From Fremontodendron californicum (Eukaryota; Streptophyta; Magnoliopsida; Malvales; Malvaceae), in NCBI GenBank assembly GCA_030761205.1, contig JAULJL010000002.1:25275010-25339009 (forward strand): DNA of 64,000 bases. Reading direction: 5' to 3'. How positions within the stretch are numbered: the stretch's first letter is position 1; each line of letters opens with the position of its first letter. A program made the translations under genes and the position numbers. The notes below the pieces were generated by a model that was not told the origin of the DNA, made no database searches, and saw only the letters and a list, made by a program, of their open reading frames with translations. This document shows positions 33,699-46,527 of the stretch, in pieces.

Positions 33699-34439
33699 CC
33701 GATTGTCGCAACCTAAAAAATAACGAGTCTCATCGCAAGACTTTATTATTCGTTAAGCGTGACATTAAATTATCGAGGAAAAGTCGACTTAATTCCTCTA
33801 GAAAAATGAAGATTTTAAAAATGACCTTAAAAAAAGACATGGAGTCGCCACCAATCTTTTTTAGCTAGGTGTGATCGGCCACCTATTAAAACCGGTTTTA
33901 TATTTAAAAATCAATTAAAACATTTTTAAAACCAATTTCAAGTCTGCGTTTTAAACCAGAGAAATCAAAGAAACGGGTTTGGGACTCGGTTACGTGCGGG
34001 GAAGGATTAGCACCCCCACAACGCTCGTATAAAACGGTACATTATTAATCGTGTGTTATCTCAAATCTCGGTAAAAAGTTGGTTTTAAATTTAGTATTTC
34101 AAGTTAATTCCCAATTTAAAGAAAAATAATTCCATTTTTAATTGAAAATGATTCGGAATTTATAAATTCAAAATTTTCCTATATTCCCCAACAAACGTGG
34201 CAAAATATAGAAATTTTTATTAGTTTTGGAAAACTTTCTGAATCATTCTCTTTTTTGAAAGAAAGATATTCCTTTATTAATGATAGTTGATGATATTCCC
34301 TCCAGCAAACCCGGTAGAGAACTCATGAATTATTTTAACTCGGGAATATCTTTATTTTTTTTATTGAAAAATCATTCCTTTTGAAAACATTTTAAAAGAT
34401 ATGAATATGTATATGCATGACATAAATAAAATGACATAG

Positions 34440-34790
34440 CAAAATCTAAATAATATAATGCTTCCTAAATGATATGATATAATGTAAATACCTTAGCATA
34501 TTCTAAAATGAAATGAAATATCCTTAGCATATTCTAAATGAAATAAAATATCCTAAGTTATATGACATATTATAAATAAAATGAAATGACCTAGATAACA
34601 TAGTATATTCTATATGAGATGCAATATCCTAAGTCATATGATATATTCTAAATGAAATAAAATAACCTAAGTAACATAACATATTCTATATGAAATGAAA
34701 TAACCTAAGTAACATGATATTTTTTAAATGAAATAAAATAACCTAAGTAACATAACATATTCTATATGAAATGAAATAATTTAAATGACA
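34440..34790 (-). repeat. AT-rich minisatellite in the solo LTR
   Basis: Units of ~42-45 bp of the form TATATGAAATGAAATAACCTAAGT, the complement of the type at 14480-14730 in the E1 LTR. Confidence 0.7.
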
Positions 34791-37589
34791 TGGAAAACAT
34801 GAATGATATGGCATATAAATTAAATGAGATGGAATATGAAATAATGCTATCATATAATATGCATGAAAATAAAAATGAAAGTAATAATGCATGAACATAG
34901 TATATGCTAAATAATATGACAAAAAAAATAACTAAATAAAAAGCATAGATATTATGAAATATTCCAAATCATATAATAAACAATATAACATAACTCAAAA
35001 TCGTAACAATATCATAGAAATTATCATAGCAAGAATCACATATTATATAAAATGCATGAATATGGAAAATGCAATGCATGAAATGTATTTTTTTCCTTTA
35101 ATTAAGGAAATCCGTATATCTAAAAAGATATCCGGCTACCTTAGGAAAATATGTCAAATTAAATATTCTAAAACCAAAATACTTTGTGATTGTTTGAAAA
35201 CAATTTTGAAAAGCTTGAATTAAAAATAAAAACTGGGCTAATTTCTTTAAAATGGCTCTAATTTTCCAAGTTTAAAAATTCGGACTTGACTACCCTTAAC
35301 CCGAGACTTGAAAAACCATTTTTAGAGTTTAAAAAGGCTTAGAAACTACCCTAATTCAGTAGCTAACCCTCCTAATCAGCCCACTTTAAGTAACTTAACC
35401 AAAACAGAAAAATGATTTTTCTTTAAATTCAATTCTGACTCCACTGTCCAGTTTTAAGCCATGATTTTTTATCCTATTTTAAAAATTCAAAAATTTCTGA
35501 AAAAATTACTGGAGACTCAGGACATGTAAAACTACACGGAAAAAAATCAGCTTAATTTTCGGATTAAATATGAATGCCCAGAAAAATCGAAAAATTACGA
35601 AAACTGAGTGAAAAAACTGTTTTGCCAAAATACATTTTTGCCTTTGATAAAATCATTTAAAAATCAAAGTAAAAATATTTAAGTCTCACAAAATGATTCA
35701 CAAACAGTATCTAGGACTTTTTGAAAGTTAGATAAAAATTGGCTAAGTAAAAAAAATCACAAAGGTAGAATAATCAATTTGACAAAACTTAATTTTCCAC
35801 AAGTATGCTCAAGAGAGCATGACTTGGAACCATTAATTGGCTCAAGTCATTATTCAAGTGGCATGAACATGAAATGCATGAAAAATTACAGCAAACATAG
35901 TGCATGAAATGCATGAGTTTAAACCTAAATGTCATGAAAAAATGCATGGCATTCATATAGTGACCTAGACCTAAATGAACTTGCATGGCATTTAATGCAA
36001 CCTAGACCTAAAATGCATGAACATGCATGGCAAATGAACCAAACCTAATAACTAAAATATGCATGGCATTTTGATAAACACAAAGCATGCTTAAACCAAA
36101 AACTCAACCAAATATCATGCAAATGCTAACCTAACAACAAACATGGCAAGAATGCACATAAAATGCAAAAATTCAAGGGTGGCCGAATGGAATAATGCAA
36201 CTAGCAAACATGACATTTTCACAAACACTTGGTATATTAGCATGCAAAACTAAATCAAATGTCATGCAAATGCAAAAACCTACCAACTAACATGGCAAAA
36301 ATGCAACACACAATGCAAAACACATGGAGTAGCCAGATGGCCTCAAGCTCCAACAAGCATGGCATTATCACAAACACTTGGTATACTAACATGCTCAACT
36401 GAAATATAACACTCAAATCATGCAAAAACCACACAAGCATTTTCACAAACACTTAATATACTAAATCTAAAACATGCTCAACTAAGATATAAAACTCAAA
36501 TCATGCAAAGACCACACAAGCATTTTCACAAACACTTGATATACTAAATCTAAAACATGCTCAAATTTAAACATTATGAAAACAGAAAATTAAAAATGCA
36601 AAAACATGATATTTAAAACATAAATGGCAACAAACAAAGCAACCAAATTAAACTATAACTCAAGAATATGAAGTAAAATAACATTTAAAACACCAAGATC
36701 AAAGAAAATAACATAAACAATATGGTAAAATAAATCAAAACAGCAACTTAAATGAATAATGTAGGCCATTTTGCCATGGTGAGTATATTGTAAAAAAAAT
36801 GTAAAAAATATATTTAAGAAAGAGATGAAGGAAGAACTTAAGAAGAACAATAAAAAACATTTATTTAAAATGGAAACTCACCAAATAGAAATCAAAATAG
36901 CAAAAACAAGAATGGAAAATCAAGAAAGTGCAAGAGTTGGTGCTCAAGAGCAACCTCAAGAAGCTATATTTCAAGCTTTATCTCTTCAAACTTTCCTTTC
37001 TTTTCTAAACTTTACTTTTTTGCTTTCAACCAAGGAGAGAAAGACCAAGTAAAAACTAAAAGAACTCAGCAAAATGAACATGAGAATTGAAAAATCTGAC
37101 TCTCCCCTAGAGCTGGCCGAATGGTCCCTTAAAATGCCCAAGGATGTTGTCATTTTTTTGTAACCAATTTTCCATCAAATGGCTAATAATTCAAGGTGAA
37201 AAATCATGAAATTATCACCCTTGGATTAGCATCTCAGCTATATCAAATTACAGCTGTTCAAGAATAATGTTGACATCTCTCTTGGCCTATGTGGCTTAAT
37301 CACCATGGCTTGATCAAAGAGAATCTCTAACTAACTCTTGATTTTTAGCCATTTGATTAAAAAATCAGAAGCTTCCTCCTTCCTTTGGGCCTGGGCAGGC
37401 CAGCACTTCTCTTTTCCAGCCCAAGTCTGATTTTTTGAAAGGCCCAAAGAAGCCCTTTTCGGTTGCTTGGGTGAAATGACCGTTTTGCCCCCCGGAAGCA
37501 AATAAATATCAAACGGACTCCAAATTCAATTTTTCTTTTTTTAATACTTCTAAAATAATAAAACATTGAGTTCTGGAAGTTTAAAAAAT

Positions 37590-38740
37590 TATCCGAGTCC
37601 GTTTGCTATTTATTTGGATTTTTTCTTCCAAAAATGCCCTTTTATGCCCCTATATTTTACCATTTTTTAAACGAGATCCAAATCATGATTTTTCTTCACC
37701 AATCTCTTCCAAATAATTTAAAAGTGTGATCTGGAAGTTTTCATAATTTTTGGAGCTCATTTGGTATTTTTCGGGATTTATCGGCTTGAATTACTACATA
37801 GGAGGCCCGAGATTTGGCCATTTTGCAAACGAACTCCAAATGAAGATTTTATTTCACCAATCTCTTCCAAATAATTTAAAAATGAGATTTGAAAAATTTC
37901 AGAATTTTTGGAGTCCATTTGCTATTTTTCCAGGATTTATCTTTTTGAATTATTGCATAGGAGGTCCGAGATTTGCCCATTTTGCAAACAAACTCCGAAT
38001 CAATATTTTATTTCTCCAATCTCTTCCAAATAATTTAAAAATGATATTTGCAAAATTTCAGAAGATTTGGAGCTCATTTGCTATTTTTTCGGGATTTTCC
38101 TTTTTGAATTATTGCATAAGAAGCCCGGGATTTGGCCATTTTGTAAACGAACTCTGAATCAAGATTTTCTTTCGCCAATCTCTTCCAAATAATTTAAAAA
38201 TGAGATTTGCAAAATTTCAGAAGATTTGGAGCTCATTTGCTATTTTTCCAGGATTTTCCTTTTTGAATTACTACACAAGAAGCCCGGTATTTGGCTATTT
38301 TGCAAACGGACTTCGAATCAAGATTTTATTTTGACAATCTCTTAAAAACAATTTAAAAATGAGATTTTCAAAATTTCAGAAGATTTGGAGCTCATTTTCT
38401 ATTTTTCCGAGATTTTCCATTTTGAATTACTACATAAGAAGCCCGAGATTTGGCCATTTTGCAAACGAACTCCAAATCAGGATTTTATTTTTCCAATCTC
38501 TTCCAAATAATTTAAAAATGAGATTTGCAAAATTTCAGAAGATTTGGAGCTCATTTGCTATTTTTCCGGGATTTTTCTTTTTGAATTACTGCATAAGAAG
38601 CCTGGGATTTGGCCATTTTGCAAACGAACTCCGAATCAAGATTTTATTTTACCAATCTCTTTCAAATGATTTAAGAATGAGATTGATAAATTTTCAGAAT
38701 TTTCGGAGTCCATTTGATATTTTTCCCAAATTTTCCAATT
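37590..38740 (-). repeat. 159-bp tandem array in the solo LTR, about seven units
   Basis: TTTGGCCATTTTGCAAACGAACTCC-type blocks recur at about 37813, 37972, 38131, 38290, 38452 and 38608. The period is 159 bp in most units. It is the counterpart of 11180-11830 with more copies. Open frames of 135 and 154 codons on the plus strand are repeat artefacts. Confidence 0.88.
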
Positions 38741-39415
38741 TTGCCTCCGAAACCCGGTTTTGCTCAAAACAAATCCGATTTTCAGATTTTCTTCAAGCTG
38801 AGCCTTGTGCTATCCCTTTTTAATCATTCCTCATCCATTGTGGGCTTTGGTCTTACCAAGTCGGGCCATTTTCGTGATTCTTCCCGATTTCACCGAAATT
38901 CACTAAAAACCCTAATTCTCGGTTTTCTCCCGGATTGACTTTTCTTTCAGTTTTTCTTGCAAGTGGCTTTTTCATTACCCGTAGTCAGTGCTTATCTTTC
39001 ATTTGGAACCTTCAATTTCGACCAATTTGATCGTTTAAGCACTTTTCCCCAAATTTCTCGGATTAGGGTTTCCTTTCTACTAAATCTCCAAATCCCAACT
39101 TTCAAACTCCATATCTTTCAATGTAGACCTCGGATTATCAAAATTCTTTCGCCATTTTTCAATTGAACTTAAAATCTTGATTTTGAAAGTGGGTTGACTT
39201 TTTCAATAGTTGACTTTTTGGGGTTGACTTTTTTGAGGTCGACTTTTTTCGGGGTTGACTTTTTTCAAGTTTGACTTTTTATGCTCGCCCTCTTAAACTA
39301 AGTCTCGGAGTACCACCTGCAGGATGAAAACAATCTTTTTACACTCGGAAACATCAATATAGGAAGAAAACATACCTGTTTAGTGGTCCGGACAAAATTA
39401 GGTGTCTACACCGAT

Positions 39416-40664
39416 CTTGACGGAAGCACCTCCCAACACAAATGCCTTCAAAGTCTCTTACCACAATACCTACATCTCCTCTTTTGAGATTGCCATCAAA
39501 CACTCCATCGAAGTTAACTTTGAAGCAATCTTGCAGTGGTGGCCTCCAATATACTCGGATAAGTGGTGAAGCAGGTTGTATGCAGGATTCATGCCCCTTT
39601 TGAAATTTCGTAAGCAGCCTTTTTGTTGCTTCGACTATCTTATGCTCCTCTTGTATCTGGTGTTGTTTAATTTCAACATTTCGCGCATTCCACTAAAACA
39701 ATAGGATCATTACAAAACTGTCAAATTCATCTCTTCCTAGTTCTTGTACCACTAGCTCTAGCTAGTCCACACTATTATTAACAAGTTCCTGCATAATTTT
39801 TGTTTTAAAATTACATAGCTCCAGCGCCTTTTTTGAAATCACACAGTCCTTTAGAGCATGAAGGTTTGTTTCCATGTTGCAACTGCATCTTTTACAACTG
39901 GCGTCTATTAGGTTCATTCTTGACGCAATTTTGGCGGTAGTTGGGATAATACCATGGCATAGCCTCCACCCAAACATTCGAACCTTGTTGGGGATGTTCG
40001 TAGTCCACAACACTTTCCAACTTATTCGCTGGGGACCTATATCGAACCGCATTTCCAATTGCAATTTGTAACCGCTGAATACTGAGTATTTCCCTTCCTG
40101 ATTATAATGCCACACTAACATATCTGGTGGACTATGTTTTCCAAGTGGAATGTTGAGAATTACTTCTCCTTCATCTCGGCTGAAGATATTCCTGACTAAG
40201 TCCTCATTCCATAGATGAGTTACCTATAAGCGAATCAACCCTAGTGTCCCTCAGCAATTCTGAAGCACTCAGATTTGTCCTGAAAGATCCACTCACAGGT
40301 ATCCAATTGTCTTCCCCGATTTTGATTGACTTCCCATTACCTACTTGCCACCTAACCCCTTTTTTTTAGAAGAGCTTTGGATGTCCAGATGCTTCTCCAA
40401 ATATATGATGGTTGTTAGCCTAATTTAGCATCAAGGAAATCCCCTTGAGGGAAGTATTATTTAGCTTTGAGAACCTTGAAACACAGGGAATCCGTGTTTT
40501 GGATCAAACGCCACCCTTGTTTACCCAGAAGTGTAATGTTGAATAAATAGATATCTCTGAATCCAAGACCGCCCATCCCCTTAGGAGTACACATGCTTTC
40601 CTAATTCAACTAGTGTATGCCTCTCCCTTCAGCCTTGTTAGACCACCAATAGCGCCTGATAATG
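39416..40664 (-). pseudogene. LINE ORF2: RT C-terminus and zf-RVT domain
   Basis: Read leftward: 40650-40440 carries the RT end (GMGGLGFRDIYLFNITLLGK, GWRLIQNTDSLCFKVLKAKYF). 40121-39762 encodes the zinc-binding reverse transcriptase domain (ISWKVLWTTNIPNKVRMFGW, then C-x2-C...HALKDC). 39530-39416 encodes the first RNase H strand (KVNFDG). Such ORF2 proteins act in target-primed reverse transcription. Stops and frame changes occur. The 5' side is cut at 40665-40669 by the next LTR element, so the catalytic RT core should lie beyond that insertion. Confidence 0.85.
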
Positions 40665-41529
40665 CCCATTGTCGCAACCTCCCATTTTTAACAAGTGTTA
40701 TCGAAAAATTGCCCCGTCGCGGGACATCGGCCACTCGTTAAAGAGTGTGACATTGGGGAAAAAAATAGAAGAAAGACGACTTAATTCCTCTTGAAATAAA
40801 GGTTGAGGGTGTGAAAACGATCTCGAAAAAGAAATGGAGTCGCCACCAATCTTTTTTGGCTAGGTGTGATCGGCCACCTATTAAAACCGATTTTAATAAA
40901 ATATTTTTAAATTAATTAAAACATTTTAAAACCCATTTTGAAGTCTGTGCTTTGAACCAGAGAAAACAAGTACGGGTTTGGGAGTCGGTTACGTGTGGGG
41001 AAGGATTAGCACCCCTATAACGCCCGTATAAAACGGTACCTTATTAGTCATGTGTTATCTTGAGTCTCGGTGAAAATTCGATTTTGAATTTGGTATTTGA
41101 AAATAATTCCCACTTTAAAAATAATCCTACTTTTGTTCGAAAATGATCCAGAATTTATTATTGCAAAAATTTTCTATATTCCCCGGCAAACCGATAAAAA
41201 TAATTAATTTTTATTGTTTTTGGAAATCTCCGCATCATCCTCTTTTAGAAGGGTATTCCTTAGTTAATATAGTTGATGAAGGCTCCCCGACAACCTGGAA
41301 GAGAATTCATGAATTATAATAACTCGGGGATATTGCCTTATTTTATTAAGAAAAATATCAATTTTCAAAAATTTAAATGATCATGAATGTACAAATTATT
41401 ATTAAAACATGAATGTATAACATGCATAATTAATATGGTGTGGCAAGCAATTTATTATAGCATGACAAAATTTAAATGACATAGCCAAAAGAATAAATGG
41501 CGTGGAATATGTATCAAAGACATGACGTG

Positions 41530-42060
41530 TGAATGATATGATGCGTGAATGAATGACATGGCATAATCTGAATGACATGGCATGTAAATGAATGATGTGG
41601 CATGTGAATGACATGGCACATAAATGAATGACATGGCATATGAACATCATGGCACATGAATGAATGACATGGCACATGAATAGATGACATGGCTTATGAA
41701 TGACATGGCACGTGAATGGATGACATGGCATATGAATGACATGGCACATGAATGACATGGCACATAAATAATGACATGGCATGGCATATGAATGACACGG
41801 CACGTGAATGAATGACATGGCATGTGAATGGATGACATGGAATATGAATGACATGGCATATGAGTGAATGACATAGCATGACCTAAAAGACATGGCATGT
41901 GAATGGATGACATGGCATAATCTATATGACATGGCATGTGAACGGATGACATGGCATATGAATGACATGGTATATGAATGAATAACATGGCATGTGAATG
42001 GATGACATGGCATATGAATGACATGGCACATGAATGGATGACGTGGCATACTTGACATGG
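41530..42060 (-). repeat. GACATGGCA minisatellite in LTR_B
   Basis: Units of about 18 or 36 bp built from AATGACATGGCATATG / AATGACATGGCACATG / GGATGACATGGCATG, roughly 28 GACATGGCA words in 530 bp. The minus strand stays open with repeated His-Ala-Met-Ser-Phe residues. This is not a gene. Confidence 0.88.
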
Positions 42061-44289
42061 CAAAATCTAATTACGACAACATGAATATAAAATGACATCA
42101 ACATGGAATATTCATAGAATTTTCATGTGAGGAATCATACAAATAACATATATCAGAAAATATTTCCACACTCTCCGGCAAACCCAGCAAAGCTTGGAAA
42201 ATATTTATTTCTTATGACATTATTTGATTAAAAAAAAAAACAAAATCCAATATTTTTCAATTCCGTAAACACGTGCGTTAAACAATTTCCTAACCTTCCC
42301 GACAACTCGACAAATATTAGGAACTAATTCTCGCCAAATGTTTAAGAAATCGAAACATATGTTTTGTGTCAACTTAAAATAAAAAACATTTTAAAACATG
42401 CAATGCATGAAGGTGTATTTCTCTCTCGAAGTAAGGACATCCGTATACGTAAAGGTATCCAACTACCTTTGAAAGAAACTTAAATTGGATTTTCAAAACC
42501 GAAAGATTTTGGGCTCGGATTTTTAAAAAAATGGAATTTTTGGGATAAAAAAGACCTCATGGCCGAACCCCCTTTAAAAAGCTCTATTTTTCCTAGTTTT
42601 GAAACCTGGGCTGACCACCCTTGACCTGACTTTTATCAAAATCAAATTTTATTCTTGAAATGACATGAAAATCAACCTAATACAGTAACCAATGTCCCAA
42701 ATCAGCCCCCTCTTTGTATGCCAATAAAAACAGAAAATTATTGGTATTTAAAACAATTCTGACTCCTACAACCAGTTTGGAAAAACTAATTCTTTTACCC
42801 TTCTAAAAAAATTCAAAAAATTATGTAAAAATTAGTGTAGACCTAGAACATGATGGCCTTCATAGGAAAAAATCAGCTTAATTTTTGGACCAAGGATGTT
42901 TTGACCGAAATTTCACCAAAGTCAAAACAATGAGCTAAAAACTGCTTTATCAGAAACCATTTTTTCAACCATGATTAAGAAAATATAAAAATCTTAAAAC
43001 ATGTACCAAGAATCCTATAAATGACTATTGCATGTGGTAAAAAATCATTTTATTTTGACCAAGGATGAGTAGTGAAAAGAAAATCCCAAAGTCAGAATAA
43101 CCAATCTAAACTATCATTTTGTCAACTAGTATAGGCAAGGGATTTTTGGCTTGAGATCATTGGTTGATCTTGGCCAAAAACCTAGTTGAAATGTCATGAA
43201 ATGCATGATTTTTACAGCCCACAATCATATGACAATAGATCAATTGTGAGTTAAAAAATATGAACACACAAGCAAGCAAGAATAATCAAGCAAGAACAAG
43301 CACAAAAACCTCTTAAGTTTCGGCTAATGCAAAAAACATGTAAAAAAATTTGTCAACTTGGTTATTTGATAAAGAATGAAGAATAAAGGATAGAAAACCT
43401 TTAAAATGTATTTTTGAAAACCTTTTTATTTAACAAAAAGTTAACAAATCACATGGAAAAAGAAAAGAAAAAGAATCATAATATCAAAGAAAAGTGTTAA
43501 TGAAAAAGAAGGGAGGTGATAGCTACCTAGCTATTGCTTCTCAAATCAAGCTTTTCAAATCCTCCTCCTCCTCATCTCTTTTCTTTTTCTTCTTTCTTTT
43601 ATCTCAAGAGTCTTGTGAAAATGCATTAAGAAAAAATGGATCCCCTTCTTTCTCTTGGCCGGCTGCCCCTTTATTTAGAGAGTGTGTGTCTTTTAGTTTT
43701 TTGCCCTTGGTCATGCTTCACATGCTCTTCCAACATCTTTGCCACATGGCTAAAAAATGTCTCCTCCTTGCATGATGCTTTCCTTTCATTTAGGTCCCCT
43801 ATTTGCATGATGCTTCCCTTAAATTAAAGGTTTTCTAGCCTCTCATTGGCCACAATGCCACCTATATTATTCTTGTTTCCTATCTCTATAAAATATCTAA
43901 TCCACTTGTCATGATCATATGGCTTACTATTAAACTATCTTCCTAGGTGGCATTTTTAATCCTACTTGGCATCATCTCATAGCCTGCACATGGCTTTGCA
44001 ATTTGGAGACCTCCCATTGGCCTAAAATGCCATGTAGGCAAAGTAGTGGAGAATCTTGTCCTTTTAAAAATGTCATCTTGCTATTCAACCTTGGCCATTT
44101 GGTTCATGATGATCACACTCCCTCTTTAGTTAGAAGCTGGCCGAAAATGGCCTGAAAATTTCCAGGCTATTCCTCTTTTTTTATTTGCAAAATGGCCCTT
44201 TTCGGTTTCTTCGGTAAAATTGCATTTTGGCCCCCAAAACATAATTTAATTGAAAAAAGACCCCAGATTCTGATTTTTCTTTTCCAATT

Positions 44290-44990
44290 CATCCCATCCA
44301 ATATAAACCTTAGTTTTGGAGGTTTTCATATTTTCTGAGCTTGGATTCTATTTTTCCCGGATTTTTCTCTAAAGTTTCGGTTTAGTGCACCCGAACTTTG
44401 TCTTTTTTCATTTGAGCTCCGACTCTGGATTTTTCTTCTCCAATCCCTTCCATAAAAAATAAAATTCAGATTTGGAGGTTTTCATAATTTTTCGAGCTCG
44501 TTTCCTATTTTTTCCAGAATTTTCTCTTGGAATTTCGGATTAGTGCACCCAAACTTTGCCTTTTTACATTTGAGCTCCGATTCCAGATTTTTATTCTCTA
44601 ATACCTTCCAAAAAATATAAAACTCAGATATGGAAGTTTTCATAATTTTTCGAGCTCATTTCCTATTTTTCCACAAATCTTCTCTTAGAATTTCGAATTA
44701 GTGCTCCTGAACTTTGTGTTTTTTCATTTGGGCTCCGATTTTGGATTTTTCTTCTCCAATCCCTTCCATAAAATATAAAACTCATATCTAAAAGTTTTCA
44801 GAATTTTCAGAGCTCGTTTTCTATTTTTCCTGGAATTTTCTCTCAGAATTTAGGATTAGTGCACCCGAACTTTGTCTTTTTTCATTTGAGCTCCGATTCT
44901 GGATTTTTCTTCTCCAATCCCTTCCACAAAATATAAAGCTCAGATCTGAAAGTTTTCAAATTTTTTTGAGCTCGGATTCTATTTTTCCCA
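44290..44990 (-). repeat. ~160-bp tandem array in LTR_B
   Basis: GAGCTCGTTTCCTATTTTTTCC-type blocks recur at about 44333, 44493, 44653, 44814 and 44968, each followed by TTAGTGCACCCGAACTTTG. It is the positional equivalent of the 159-bp arrays of the other LTRs, with a different sequence. Confidence 0.85.
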
Positions 44991-45084
44991 GATTTTTCAA
45001 AATTGCCCTTTAACCCCTGAAACCTCGGTGTCATAATGGTTTTTCGACCACTAGACGATTTTGAAAACAACAGATGGAGTCGCC

Positions 45085-45480
45085 ACCAATATATATTAAA
45101 ACATGCTACAACACTTGAATAAATAATAAACACCGATGGTGAAATATATGAAAAATAGCTACACATTAAAACACGAATAATAAAATAAAACATACTACAA
45201 TATTTAAAATAAATAATAAACACCAATAATAAAATATATCAGAACATACTACAACATTAAAACACGAATAATATAATATACTACAATATTTTAAATAACT
45301 AATAAACACCAATAATAATATTAAAACATGCTACAACATTTAAATAAACAATACACAAAAATAATAAAGTATATTAAGATATACTACAATATTTAAAATA
45401 AATAATACACAAAAATAATGAAATATACTAAATTATGCTATAATATTTAAATAAATAATAAACAAAAATAAAAAGGAAAA
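45085..45480. repeat. AT-rich minisatellite (left copy)
   Basis: About 60-bp units with AACATGCTACAACATTTAAA and AATAATAAACACCAATAATA. Same as 54250-54810. Confidence 0.75.
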
Positions 45481-45569
45481 TAAATTTTACCCAATTTTTG
45501 ATTTGAAGCCTGGTCCAAATCTGATGGAACTTGGACTCGGATTTGATGGGCTGGTCTGCTGTGATGGGC

Positions 45570-46250
45570 TTATAGAACCTTTCCTTTCTTTTTTTTTTTC
45601 CTTTTTTTCTTTCCTCTCCTTCCTTTTTCTTTCTTTCCTTTTTTTCTTCTCCTTCTTTCCTTTCTTTTTTTTCTTTCTTTCCTCTCATTCCTCTCTTTTT
45701 CTTTCCTTTCCTTTTCCTTTTCCTTATTTTCTTTCTTTCCTTTTTTTTCTTCCTTTCTTCTTTCCTTATTATTCTATTTTCTTTTTTCTCTTCTTCTTTC
45801 TTTCCCTTCTTTTCTTTCTTTCCTTTTATTCTTTCTTTCCCTTCTTTTTTTTCTTTCCTATTCTTCTTTCTTTCCCTTCTTTCCTTTCCTTTCCTTTCCT
45901 TCCCTTCCCTTCCTTTATTTCTTTTTCTTTTTCTTTTTTTTTTCTCCTCTTTCCTTTTTCCTTTTTCCTTTTTTCCTTTCCTTTCCTTTCCTTCCTTTTT
46001 TCTTCTTTCCTTTTTCCTCCTCATTTCTTCATTTCTTCCTTTCTTCCTTTTTTTTTTCTTTTTTTCTCCTCTTTCCTTCTTTCCCTCCTTCCTTCCACTC
46101 TTTCCTTTTTTTTTCTTTTTCTTTTTCTTCTTTCATTTTTTCTTTTTTCTTCTTTCCTTTTTCCTCCTCTTTCCTTCCTCTCTTTCTTTCTTTTTTTTTT
46201 CTCCTTCTTCCCTTTCCCTTTCCTTCCATTTCTTTTTTTCCTCTTTTCTA
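45570..46250 (+). repeat. Polypyrimidine (TTTCC)n tract, 680 bp
   Basis: Almost only C and T on the plus strand, made of TTTCC, CTTTC and T-run variants. It produces long Ser/Phe frames on one strand and Lys/Glu/Arg frames on the other, neither coding. The equivalent tract in the right copy is 54920-55540. Confidence 0.95.
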
Positions 46251-46341
46251 GCTTGGGGCTGGGTCAGGCGCGCGAATCCTGGGTCAGATTCGGGTCCGCG
46301 CGCGAACCCTCATTTTTAAAAACGGCACATTTTCTAGCACC

Positions 46342-46348
46342 TATAAAA
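46342..46348 (+). promoter_or_regulatory. TATA box in LTR_A', plus strand
   Basis: TATAAAA after a GC-rich block (GGGTCAGATTCGGGTCCGCG) and an ACGGCACATTTTCTAGCACC stretch, followed by a CTCTCTCT leader. It points opposite to the element's own sense strand. The same layout occurs at 55627. Confidence 0.5.
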
Positions 46349-46527
46349 ACATTTTTTCATTGTTCTCTTTTCTCCTTCTCTCTCTATTTCTCTCACCCTC
46401 AGAAGCTCTCCCCTTTCTCTAAAACAGCAGCCCAAAATCCGGCAAGAAACCCAGGTTCTGGCATCGGATCGCCGTGAGCTGTCGTCACCCGTCGCTCCTC
46501 GCGGTAGGTGGACTCCAAAATTCACCC

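Larger units (their letters stand above)
33704..39410 (-). mobile_element. 5.7-kb solo LTR (same family as the E1 LTR) inserted in the LINE
   Basis: On the plus strand it runs TGTCGCAACC...GGTGTCTACA. On the minus strand that is TGTAGACACC...GGTTGCGACA, exactly the termini of the E1 LTR. The perfect 5-bp duplication CCGAT lies at 33699-33703 and 39411-39415. No internal region is present. It shares with the E1 LTR the conserved GGGGAAGGATTAGCACCCCC block (34000-34020), the hairpin-like TCCGTATATC...GATATCCGG (35111-35137), a minisatellite and the 159-bp array. It is longer mainly through extra array units. Confidence 0.93.
40670..45028 (-). mobile_element. LTR_B: 3' part of a Tat-type LTR inserted in the LINE
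   Basis: Begins TGTCGCAACC at 40670 after LINE sequence ending CCCAT (40665-40669, the expected target duplication). It holds the conserved ATGGAGTCGCCACCAATC and GGGGAAGGATTAGCACCCC blocks, the TCCGTATACGTAAAGGTATCC motif, a minisatellite and a ~160-bp array, in the same order as the 33704 LTR. At 45029 it stops short of the expected U3 start and meets TGTCATAATGG of another LTR. The 5' remainder is displaced, or duplicated at 51946-53316. Confidence 0.75.
45029..46527 (-). mobile_element. LTR_A', truncated left copy of LTR_A
   Basis: Starts with TGTCATAATGG and matches 53317-55781 except that about 1.1 kb (53370-54480) is missing. Homology to the right copy stops at GACTCCAAAATTCACCC (about 46527), so the U3 start is absent. 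It includes an AT-rich minisatellite, a polypyrimidine tract and a plus-strand TATA box. Confidence 0.75.

Noticed and set aside
37750..38823. Frames of 135 and 154 codons with 53-residue repeats in the solo LTR, and the like at 11153-11683
   Set aside because: The 159-bp tandem unit is divisible by three. The frames differ in phase between LTR copies and lack coding features.
41402..42058. Long frame of repeated His-Ala-Met-Ser-Phe residues on the minus strand
   Set aside because: Produced by the GACATGGCA minisatellite. Three frames of the same strand stay open, as expected for such a repeat.
45503..46477. Long Ser/Phe-rich open frame (and 54846-55610), with Lys/Glu/Arg frames on the opposite strand
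   Set aside because: They arise from polypyrimidine tracts that lack stop codons by composition. No domain, start context or conservation.
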